DNA from: Haematococcus lacustris
Taxonomy: Eukaryota > Chlorophyta > Chlorophyceae > Chlamydomonadales > Haematococcaceae
Direction: 5' to 3'
Length of the DNA stretch: 64,000 nucleotides
NCBI GenBank assembly: GCA_030144725.1
Contig: JASKMD010000006.1
Location: forward strand, 694,418 to 758,417
In this document: in pieces, positions 54,817 to 64,000 of the stretch
Layout: each line of letters begins with the position of its first letter
Numbering within the stretch: the first letter of the stretch is position 1
Position numbers and translations under genes: made by a program
The notes under the pieces: generated by a model
The model's input: the letters and a program-made list of their open reading frames with translations, nothing else
Databases searched by the model: none
What the model was told of the DNA's origin: nothing

Positions 54817-56918
54817 CGCGGGGCGGGGCGGGGCGGGGCGGGGCGGGGCGGGGCGGGGCGGGGCGGGGGCGGGGCGGGGCGGGGCGGGGCGGGGCGGGGC
54901 GGGGCGGGGCGGGGCGGGGCGGGGCGGGGCGGGGCGGGGCGGGGCGGGGCGGGGCGGGGCGGGGCGGGGCGGGGCGGGGGCGGGGCGGGGCGGGGCGGGG
55001 CGGGGCGGGGCGGGGCGGGGCGGGGCGGGGCGGGGCGGGGCGGGGCGGGGCGGGGCGGGGCGGGCGGGGCGGGGCGGGGCGGGGCGGGGCGGGGCGGGGC
55101 GGGGCGGGGCGGGGCGGGGCGGGGCGGGGCGGGGCGGGGCGGGGCGGGGCGGGGCGGGGCGGGGCGGGGCGGGGCGGGGCGGGGCGGGGCGGGGCGGGGC
55201 GGGGCGGGGCGGGGGCGGGGCGGGGCGGGGCGGGGCGGGGCGGGGCGGGGCGGGGCGGGGCGGGGCGGGGCGGGGCGGGGCGGGGCGGGGCGGGGCGGGG
55301 CGGGGCGGGGCGGGGCGGGGCGGGGCGGGGCGGGGCGGGGCGGGGCGGGGCGGGGCGGGGCGGGGCGGGGCGGGGCGGGGCGGGGCGGGGCGGGGCGGGG
55401 CGGGGCGGGGCGGGGCGGGGCGGGGCGGGGCGGGCGGGGCGGGGCGGGGCGGGGCGGGGCGGGGCGGGGCGGGGCGGGGCGGGGCGGGGCGGGGCGGGCG
55501 GGGCGGGGCGGGGCGGGGCGGGGCGGGGCGGGGCGGGGCGGGGCGGGGCGGGGCGGGGCGGGGCGGGGCGGGGCGGGGCGGGGCGGGGCGGGGCGGGGCG
55601 GGGCGGGGCGGGGCGGGGCGGGGCGGGGCGGGGGCGGGGCGGGGCGGGGCGGGGCGGGGCGGGGCGGGGCGGGGCGGGGCGGGGCGGGGCGGGGCGGGGC
55701 GGGGCGGGGCGGGGCGGGGCGGGGCGGGGCGGGGCGGGGCGGGGCGGGGCGGGGCGGGGCGGGGCGGGGCGGGGCGGGGCGGGGCGGGGCGGGGCGGGGC
55801 GGGGCGGGGCGGGGCGGGCGGGGCGGGGCGGGGCGGGGCGGGGCGGGGCGGGGCGGGGCGGGGCGGGGCGGGGCGGGGCGGGGCGGGGCGGGGCGGGGCG
55901 GGGCGGGGCGGGGCGGGCGGGGCGGGGCGGGGCGGGGCGGGGCGGGGGGGCGGGGCGGGGCGGGGCGGGGCGGGGCGGGGCGGGGCGGGGCGGGGCGGGG
56001 CGGGGCGGGGCGGGGCGGGGCGGGGCGGGGCGGGGCGGGGCGGGGCGGGGCGGGGCGGGGCGGGGCGGGGCGGGGCGGGGCGGGGCGGGGCGGGGCGGGG
56101 CGGGGCGGGGCGGGGCGGGGCGGGGCGGGGCGGGCGGGGCGGGGCGGGGCGGGGCGGGGCGGGGCGGGGCGGGGCGGGGCGGGGCGGGGCGGGGCGGGGC
56201 GGGGCGGGGCGGGGCGGGGCGGGGCGGGGCGGGGCGGGGCGGGGCGGGGCGGGGCGGGCGGGGCGGGGCGGGGCGGGGCGGGGCGGGGCGGGGCGGGGCG
56301 GGGCGGGGCGGGGCGGGGCGGGGCGGGGCGGGGCGGGGCGGGGCGGGGCGGGGCGGGGCGGGGCGGGGCGGGGCGGGGCGGGGCGGGGCGGGGCGGGGCG
56401 GGGCGGGGCGGGGCGGGGCGGGGCGGGGCGGGGCGGGGCGGGGCGGGGCGGGGCGGGGCGGGGCGGGGCGGGGCGGGGCGGGGCGGGGCGGGGCGGGGCG
56501 GGGCGGGGCGGGGCGGGGCGGGGCGGGGCGGGGCGGGGCGGGGCGGGGCGGGGCGGGGCGGGGCGGGGCGGGGCGGGGCGGGGCGGGGCGGGGCGGGGCG
56601 GGGCGGGGCGGGGCGGGGCGGGGCGGGGCGGGGCGGGGCGGGGCGGGGCGGGGCGGGGCGGGGCGGGGCGGGGCGGGGCGGGGCGGGGCGGGGCGGGGCG
56701 GGGCGGGGCGGGGCGGGGCGGGGCGGGGCGGGGCGGGGCGGGGCGGGGCGGGGCGGGGCGGGGCGGGGCGGGGCGGGGCGGGGCGGGGCGGGGCGGGGCG
56801 GGGCGGGGCGGGGCGGGGCGGGGCGGGGCGGGGCGGGGCGGGGCGGGGCGGGGCGGGGCGGGGCGGGGCGGGGCGGGGCGGGGCGGGGCGGGGCGGGGCG
56901 GGGCGGGGCGGGGCGGGG
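54817..56918. repeat. (GGGGC)n array, about 2.1 kb
   Basis: About 420 pentanucleotide units with occasional one-base-short (GGGC) or one-base-long (GGGGGC) units. It is open in all three plus-strand frames (Gly/Ala/Arg periodic), which explains the 729-803 codon ORFs. It lies in the spacer between the inverted arms. The G-rich strand should readily form G-quadruplexes. Confidence 0.98.
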
Positions 56919-57252
56919 ATGCTGCCAGGGATGTTAGAGCCTTGTGTGTATGTCAGGCCTAGACATGTGGTCCCTAGTGGGTGGGGGTGTTCTATTCCTT
57001 TCTTCTTCCAGATAGCTGGGAGGTGCGTGGGGGTGTTTTGGGAGTGCAGAGCGTCTTTTGAAATGTGGGAGAATGCTGAGGGCTATGACGATATGTTTCA
57101 ACGGATGGTGGTGACCCCAGGTCTTTCTTTATACTGTCTCTTCCTAGTTTGGCTTCGCCTTCCTCCCCAGACGGTGCTTTTCCTCTTCGTAGCCTCTATC
57201 TTTATATAGAAAAACAAAGATTGCGAGATCACTGTATGATGATCTTTAGATG
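56919..57252. other. Unique spacer between GGGGC array and right arm
   Basis: No gene is supported. A weak ORF (ECRASFEMWENAEGYDDMF near 57040) follows a CTTCCAG acceptor-like site but has no partner exon. TTTATATAG near 57200 is the only TATA-like sequence seen. Confidence 0.3.
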
Positions 57253-60200
57253 GGTTAGTATGGCCTTCACACGACGTGGTGGTGAGCATGGCTGTGGCCA
57301 CCAGCACAACGTTGAGCGCCGTGCTGTTGTAGCTGGGCGGATTACCAGGCTTGTAACCCCCGCAGCCAGCAGCATTTGTGCCAGCAAGGACAAGGCATGC
57401 AGGGGTAGGGCAAGCAGAAGAAAAGGCCTGCTGGATGGGCTGTGAAGGGGTGGCAGAGAATGGAAGGTAGTAGTAGAAGAGTATGTGGAGGGCAAGGGTC
57501 AGGTGTTGAAGGCAAGGGCAGGTGGGGCTAGGCAACTGGTGCTCAGTCTGGGACCGGCCTTCGGCTCTGCCAATTTCCACCGTTGTCTTGCGAAGTTTCA
57601 GTGTCGATGAAAACGGTTCCAAGGCTAAATGTCGGGTGCGCTGCCGGTGCCCTCGCTCGGCCAGCGTAGTCGCACCATGATGCGCCTCGAGGCGTGCTCC
57701 AGTGATGAAGTGTGATTTAATCGTCCGGGCCCAGACATCTGGTTTCACGAGACTACAAAAGCAGGCGCAGAGCAGACCGAGACCAGTGCAGGCTCAGCAA
57801 CCTGCAGGCTTGCGCATCAGTACGCAGGCATCAAAGCCCTGCAGCTCGCTCCGGCTACAACACCTAGCGAGTCCCGCCGACCCTGAGGCGCATCGCAGTC
57901 GACCAGGCTGCCAGTGAAGGCTTCAAGATGAGGTGAGTGAGCCTTACAGCGCGCCTCGCAGCCCTGCCGGCACCTAACGAGACTTGCACGCTCACACGAC
58001 CCATCGCGGCGGCATCGAATAGATTGCTAACAGCGTCCTCCGCATCGCATCGTAGCATTGTTCTGCTTGCATACATCGCCTTGCATCCCGCCAAGGGTGG
58101 GGGTCGAGGCGCATCGGCGCTTCCGAGACTTGCCGCCGCTCATCCGCTGCCCTGTGCAGGCCTCGCGGCTTGTCTCCGTCGCTCCTGGTCGCGGCGCTGG
58201 TGCTGTGCCTGGCCTCCGCCGCCTCCGCCTGCAATGACTGCTCCAGGGTGAGACCTGCTATGCCTCCCCGCCCACATTGCTGTCGGCTTGCACTTTCTGA
58301 GCACTGTCCGAGCCAACGCGCCCCATATGTGCTTTCCTCCCCAGCCCACCTGCTCGCGCATGCTGCCCTTGTGTAAGCCACCCTGGTTCCAGCCTGCCTG
58401 TCCACAGCCATCTTGGCCGCAGCTGTGAGCCATCCCTGTCGACCCTGCCCTGCTGCCCTACCCCGCAGTGCCCCGGCGGCTTCCTGCACTACAGCTGCGA
58501 CTACGGCTACACGGGCACCAAGTGCTGCTGCTCATCAGGGACGTGCAAGGCGCAGGGCTGCCTGGCGAACAATATGGGCGAGCCGCTGAAGTGCATCGAC
58601 TTCTGCACCGGCAGCAAGCGCGCCCAGTGCAAGAACCAGTGCGACAACGTCATGTGCAGCCCTGTGGCAAACTGCAACCCCACCACCTTCGTCAACTGCT
58701 ACGGCACCACCAAGTGCAAGGACAACGCCAACTGCTCGCTGATCGAGGGATATCTGGGCAAGACCTGCGTCGCAACCGGGGACTGTGACCACTTCGTGGT
58801 CTGCAAAGGTCAGTGGCCAGCTCGACCACCCACCTCACACCCGCCATATCACACCCTCATCCACCTACTGTGTGGGGTCAACAGCACGTCACATGTGGCA
58901 GTGCATGCCTGGCACAAGGTTGGCATGGGGCTTGCATCAGGCTGTGCTATTGCGGTGTTTGACCCAGCGCTGCATTGCGTGTGCAGGCGACTACTCGTGC
59001 AAGAAGTTCCCCTCCCCTCCCAGCCCCTCTCCACCTCCCTCCCCATCCCCGCCCAGCCCCTCGCCATCCCCACCCAGCCCCTCTCCATCCCCGCCCAGCC
59101 CCTCACCACCCCCACCCAGCCCCTCTCCTTCCCCACCCAGCCCTGACCCCCCCCCACCCAGCCCTGACCCCCCCCCACCCAGCCCTGACCCCCCCCCACC
59201 CAGCCCTGACCCCCCCCCGCCCAGCCCTGACCCTCCCCCACCCAGCCCTGACCCCCCCCCACCCAGCCCTGACCCCCCCCCACCCAGCCCTGACCCCCCC
59301 CCACCCAGCCCTGACCCCCCCCCACCCAGCCCTGGACCCCCCCCACCCAGCCCTGACCCCCCCCCACCCAGCCCTGACCCCCCCCCACCCAGCCCTGACC
59401 CCCCCCCCGCCCAGCCCTGACCCTCCCCCACCCAGCCCTGACCCCCCCCCACCCAGCCCTGACCCCCCCCCACCCAGCCCTGACCCCCCCCCACCCAGCC
59501 CTGACCCCCCCCCACCCAGCCCTGACCCCCCCCCGCCCAGCCCTGACCCTCCCCCACCCAGCCCTGACCCCCCCCCACCCAGCCCTGACCCCCCCCCACC
59601 CAGCCCTGACCCCCCCCCACCCAGCCCTGACCCCCCCCCCACCCAGCCCTGACCCCCCCCCACCCAGCCCTGACCCCCCCCCACCCAGCCCTGACCCCCC
59701 CCCACCCAGCCCTGACCCCCCCCACCCAGCCCTGACCCCCACCCACCCAGCCCCCCTCCACCCTCTCCACCCCCACCCAGCCCCTCTCCACCTCCACCCA
59801 GCCCCCCTCCACCCTCTCCACCCCCACCCAGCCCCCCTCCACCCTCTCCACCTCCACCCAGCCCCCCTCCACCCTCTCCACCCCCACCCAGCCCCCCTCC
59901 ACCCTCTCCACCCCCACCCAGCCCCTCTCCACCCCCACCCAGCCCCCCTCCACCCTCTCCACCCCCACCCAGCCCCCCTCCACCCTCTCCACCCCCACCC
60001 AGCCCCTCTCCACCCCCACCCAGCCCCCCTCCACCCTCTCCACCCCCACCCAGCCCCCCTCCACCCTCTCCACCCCCACCCAGCCCCCCTCCACCCTCGC
60101 CACGCCCACCCAGCCCCTCTCCACCCAGCCCCAAACCAGAGGTAAGGCTCACTGCCATCTCAGTCACAGCCTAGGCACATGCTCCGCTCTACACGCATCC

Positions 60201-62450
60201 CCGCTCACCCCTGCCCTGCCGACCTGACAGCACCACACCTCAGTCACCAGGGCTGAAGCCTACCGGTGATGCACAGACCCTGCCCCACCTTGTGCCGCCC
60301 TTGCCCCGCAGTGTGTGCCCCACTACACCAAGTGTGGCTTGAAGTCCAAGTGCTGCAGGCCCCCCCACTACGGCGAGGGCAAGGGCATCTGCAAGCACAA
60401 GCAGTGCTGCGACAACCACCTGGGGGAAGATGTGCTGGTGTGCCAGGCTGGGGCAGGCGGGGTCGACATCAGTGTGCTGACACGAGGCGGCAGCAGCAGC
60501 GGCTGTGCGGGCCTGGTGTGCCATGTGGCGCCTGACTGCAAGGGCTACTGCCTGGGCTACACCACCTGCTCCCCCTCCTACCCGGCCAGGCAATCAGGCG
60601 CCCAGTACTGCAACCAGGCCTGCGTGCTGGACACCAGCTGCAACAAGTTCACCGTCTGCTCAGGTCAGTGAAACCGCAGCTGACTGTGCGGCCTGACGGT
60701 CAGCCACACCGCCCGTCACACTGCCAGTCAGCCACACTGCCTGCCTGCCTGCTTGCTGGACACGGCCAGCCTTCTGACTTGCCAGCATGGGACCTGCACC
60801 AGGACCACCCCCCTCTAGGCCAGTCCCAGCCCTGCTGCCACCCACCAACAGCCATGTGCTGCTGGTCGTCCTCCTTGCTCCCTCCTCTCCAGCCAGCCCT
60901 GACGGATGCCTTGCCTTGCTTGGGCCTCGTTTGGGGCTCAGTCCTGCTGTGCTGACACAATGGTTGAGTGCAGAGAAGTGCCTGCCCCCGCCCCCTCCCC
61001 CCAAGCCGCCCTCACCACCCTCACCATCCCCACCGCAGAAGGTAAGCACCGCGCCTGACTGAGCACATGCAGCACATGCAGCACATGCAGCACTAGCAGT
61101 CAAGCAGGCACAATAAGGGACCCCTCCAGTGCATCGGGGGACAGCCTGCTGGTGGTGCAGATACCCTGCCCCAACCTGTGCTGCCCTGCCCCTGCCCCTG
61201 TTCCATGTCCTGACCTGCTGTGTCGGGCAGCATTGGGCTGCTGGCTTTAGTTTCTGGGGCAAAGGCTTCTTGGGTTGAGGTGCCTGGGCAGTTGATCCCT
61301 GGTGCAGTGGGCTGATCGCCTGGCCGCCTGCCCCACCTCCCTGGCTGCAGTGCATCCCCCACAAGGGCTGCGACTCCTGCTCCTGCTCATATGGCTACAA
61401 ACCGTCCTGCAAGGCCTGCGCTGAGTCGCGCTGCTGCTGCAATGACGGCTCCTGCTCGGGCCGGGGCAAGTGCCCCTGTGACGACAACAAGCTGGGCGGG
61501 CAGATCAAGATGGACCGCCAGGCCTGCCCGCTGGTGCTGGGGAGGGGAGAGGTCGTGTCCACCTCCTGGACCCGCTGCCAGCAGCAGCTGGACGCCATCA
61601 AGTGCAAGCCGGTGTTTGGCGGCTGCAAGCCCAGCTGGTCCAAGCCCTACTGCCTGGGCTACACAGTGTGTGGCAGCGCCGGCAAGGGCTGCGGCCAGCT
61701 GGAGCACCTGGTGGGCAGGAGCTGCCTGTACACCAAGGACGACTGCTCAGACTTCACCGTCTGCTCAGGTGAGGGCCATAGCTTGCTCACAGGCTGGGTG
61801 GGAGGGCAGCCGGCTCAGGGCCCTGCGCCCCTCAGAGGCTTGCAGTGTCCCTGCCCTCACCCTGCTGCCTGCTGGCGCCTGTGCCTGCCGCCTGCTGCGC
61901 TGTGGCTGGCTGCGGGCTGACGTGCTGCTGGCTTGCGCCATGTTGCCCTGCAGCCCCCGCCTCGTGCCCCAAGTGCGGCCCGTTTGTGGAGTAGGGAGGG
62001 GCCTGCCCTCCAGCGCCTGGCCCCTTCCCTTGACATGGCCAGTGTGCCAAGTACATAGCCCGTCAATCTGTTCTGTCGCTTTAGATCTGTTGCCCAGCTG
62101 ACTCGGCACTGAGGGAGGCTGAGGTGCTGTTTACTGATCATTCTTGCAGTAGCCCACATGGGGCAACGGTGTATTAGAATTGTTCTCATACAAGGTGGTT
62201 TCTAGTAATGTCTGGAATGAGGCTGCTGCCTTCTCAAACTGCCTTCTCCCTGTCCATAGTCTTGCACACTGCCACGACTGCCCATACAACACAACTCTTT
62301 GCACATGAGGTGGCAGCTGGCTGAGACAAGCCCCATGCGGCCGCTTGTGCTTGTCCACCTCTTGTGATCAAGGCCTTGAGGTCAGGGACCATGTGTGGGA
62401 TGCTTGGCATCAGTATGCAATGGTCCTGATGCAGAGGAGGATTTTGGACT
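57253..62450. repeat. Right arm of the inverted duplication
   Basis: Mirror image of 50465-54641. The match begins after GATCTTTAGATGGG and decays after about 62450 (AGGAGGATTTTGGACTGACC versus AGGAGGACTTGGATTAACC on the left). Confidence 0.92.
57928..61994 (+). CDS. Secreted Cys-rich/hydroxyproline-rich wall protein, right copy (full length)
   Basis: Exons: 57928-57932 (ATG AG), 58160-58247, 58469-58808, 58987-60141, 60312-60663, 60974-61041, 61351-61768, 61954-61994; about 820 residues if the rod is continuous. Order: signal peptide, Cys domain 1 (ends CDHFVVCKG), Ser/Pro rod with SPDPPPP then SPPPPSPPPP units, Cys domain 2 (CVPHYTKCGLKSKCC...CNKFTVCSG), short Pro linker, Cys domain 3 (CIPHKGC...CSDFTVCSG), tail CPKCGPFVE. 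The three Cys domains share a closing C.xFxVCxG and the CLGYT pattern, so they look like one duplicated module. Runs of 10 C near 59400 and 59635 and 8 C near 59715 shift frame; the net is one base. It probably acts in the cell wall; the family of the Cys module is unknown to me. Confidence 0.78.
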
Positions 62451-63321
62451 GACCATTTGAGATTTTTCATTCATCATCAGTTATCAGTCGGTTGCTGTCA
62501 ATTTGCTAGATTTTACGGGGAAACTGCAATTCTTCCTCCCCCCGTAATGTATAGGGATTCCAATGTAAAGCTCTCTGCCCCATTACTGAGGCAGTTGGCC
62601 GCGTGGCCCTTATTCACATGGCAAGCACATGGGTCACACTGCGCCCTGTACCGCCTCCCAGGGGCGCAAACCCAGCATACGGAAGGCTGCTGGTAAACAC
62701 CAGCACCAACACTGCTCCTCGTGCACGGAATTGTCATGCAAGAAAAGGAAAGGGTGCTGGCATGTGGGTAGTCTACCTCTTCTTTACATCCTCCAACATC
62801 CATGGGGCACCCTTGACCCTTGATGAAGCAAGTTGCAACTCCTGAGACTGCTGGTCTCCAGTGCAACGCCATTCATGCCAGCTTGCCTTGGAAAGTCCCA
62901 CACTTCCAGCAGAAGGAGAAAGTAGTGCGCATTTGGTTTCACTCGCCCTCGATCTTGTACATATAATGTTTGTATCGCTGCCTTGTACAAGTAACAGCAT
63001 TCACTGCGCTCTGTACTGCTTGGATTCAATGCTAAACCTCTACTAGGCATTGCACGCTATCCTTGCTGCCATGCAGCTCTGTGTCCTCTGGCTGAGTGGC
63101 CAGGGCTCGCTGTGAAGTGTCAGTCCTTGCCCTACCCATAGGCCCATTCGTAGTCTGAGCTGTAAGTCTGTGAAGTGTGCAGAGCATGGCGTTGCCGGCC
63201 AAGTATGGCCCCGCACGATGAAAGTTACCTTTGTCCCATGCTCATGCATTGCAAATGTGAAACCAGCATCACATCCTCAAGTACAATTCTTTGCAGGCAA
63301 CACTGAAGGCGCTTGACCGCG
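61995..63321. other. Intergenic; right-arm tail then unique sequence
   Basis: No supported gene. 61995-62450 belongs to the inverted repeat. A TGTAA at 62566-62570 could serve the wall-protein transcript. 63250-63321 is probably the 5' leader of the next gene. Confidence 0.4.
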
Positions 63322-64000
63322 ATGACGGAGTACCATACCATCTACCGCGGGCTTCCCGGTGACACCACCCAGTGGGGTGACATTCAGAGGAAGCTAGGAA
63401 ACTTGCCCCAGCGAGCACCGGTATGGAAGCCTGCGAAATGGACGCCAGAGGCCGATGAGCCCCAGGGCGCTGCGTTGATAGATAGCAAGGATGCTGGCGA
63501 GCTCAGCGACCTGGACGATCAATTCTCAGATGACCGTTTTTTGGAAGAGTACCGGTGGGGCTAAGGCTGGCACATCGGGTGCATGGCAAGGCATGCTGCA
63601 CAGCCGTCTGTCTCCTAGGAATGCAACATAGCACAACTTATAGCTTAGGTCATGTGCACGCGCCACTCAACTTAGCATGCCTGCCTGCAAGCTTTCCAAC
63701 CCTTCTTAACCCTCGTTTTCCATCCAGTGCGACAATGCCAGCTCAAGCAAACCAGTGTCTGACTTGCCTCCTGCTCTGCTCTCAGACAGCGGCGTGTACA
63801 GGAGCTGCGCACTGCTGCCTGCCGCCCTCGGTTTGGCAGTGTGGAGCTGATCCGCGCATCAGAGTTTGTGCAGAAGGTTACGCAAGCCAGCGCCGGCGGC
63901 TGCAGCAACCGCAGTGCATGCGCTGCTATGCACACTGACAGCAGCAGCTGGGTAGTGCCCAGCGCCAGCACGGGAGCTGCAAGGAGTGCTCAGGTGCAGG
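63322..64000 (+). CDS. Phosducin-like protein (thioredoxin-fold), truncated by window end
   Basis: Exon 1 is 63322-63554 and exon 2 starts at 63786; the gene continues past the window. The start MTEYHTIYRGLPGDTTQWGD, the LSDLDDQFSDDRFLEEYR segment and, after the splice, RRVQELRTAACRPRFGSVEL with EFVQKVTQAS fit the phosducin-like N-terminal helix and the first strand of its thioredoxin-like domain. Such proteins assist CCT chaperonin folding of tubulin, actin and G-beta. ATG 63322 is the first ATG in the frame. The end of exon 2 cannot be fixed; reading past VTQAS may already be intronic. Exact subfamily uncertain. Confidence 0.7.

Noticed and set aside
54773..57209. ORFs of 729 and 803 codons across the GGGGC array
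   Set aside because: Pure Gly/Ala/Arg periodicity from a 5-bp unit, open in all three frames; no domain or splice support.

Overview
The window looks like nuclear DNA of a GC-rich, intron-dense chlorophycean green alga, probably a Haematococcus-like member of the Chlamydomonadales. The evidence is GT-AG introns nearly everywhere, plant/algal-type glutamine synthetase, hydroxyproline-rich SPPPP wall-protein rods, and kilobase arrays of 4-5 bp microsatellites inside introns. The species is an inference; no organelle, bacterial or CRISPR features were seen. Most long uninterrupted ORFs here are microsatellite artefacts. The real genes are multi-exon, and I assembled them by hand from splice sites, reading phase and family motifs.

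Left part (1-20 kb). A mobile element at about 0.9-3.8 kb carries an intact four-exon gene for a Fanzor/TnpB-like RuvC nuclease (about 715 residues) with a lysine/arginine-rich N-terminus. Its 3' non-coding end recurs as a solo copy at 43.1 kb and as a shorter scrap at 4.15 kb. It can form a 13-bp hairpin whose differences between copies keep the stem paired, which is what a Fanzor guide (omega) RNA region would predict. A decayed copy of the coding region lies at 8.9-9.66 kb. The other genes here are on the minus strand: an uncharacterised Pro/Ser-rich protein (4.8-8.1 kb), glutamine synthetase (10.3-13.4 kb) and an uncharacterised 455-residue protein (15.3-19.4 kb).

Middle part (20-50 kb). 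A ZnT9/SLC30A9-type cation transporter (plus strand) diverges from the 455-residue gene. Its introns hold a CCACA/CCCCA array and an ACCC array. Next come a cobalamin adenosyltransferase (minus) and translation factor eIF3b (minus, 14 exons, one intron filled by about 1.5 kb of GGCA/GGCT). A long coiled-coil protein gene (plus) has internal exons that are nearly all phase 0, and one of its introns carries the solo Fanzor-element end.

Right part (50-64 kb). Two head-to-head copies of a secreted cysteine-rich/hydroxyproline-rich wall-protein gene form a large inverted duplication (arms about 4.2 and 5.2 kb). The roughly 2.6 kb spacer is mostly a GGGGC array. The left copy has lost two exons in frame. 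In both copies the proline-rich rod has net frame breaks at runs of 8-10 C. The window ends inside a phosducin-like gene.

The genes are mostly unrelated housekeeping functions (nitrogen assimilation, metal transport, cobalamin cofactor, translation initiation, thioredoxin-fold chaperoning). The coherent systems are the Fanzor-like element family and the inverted wall-protein pair. All exon coordinates are manual and need transcript support.
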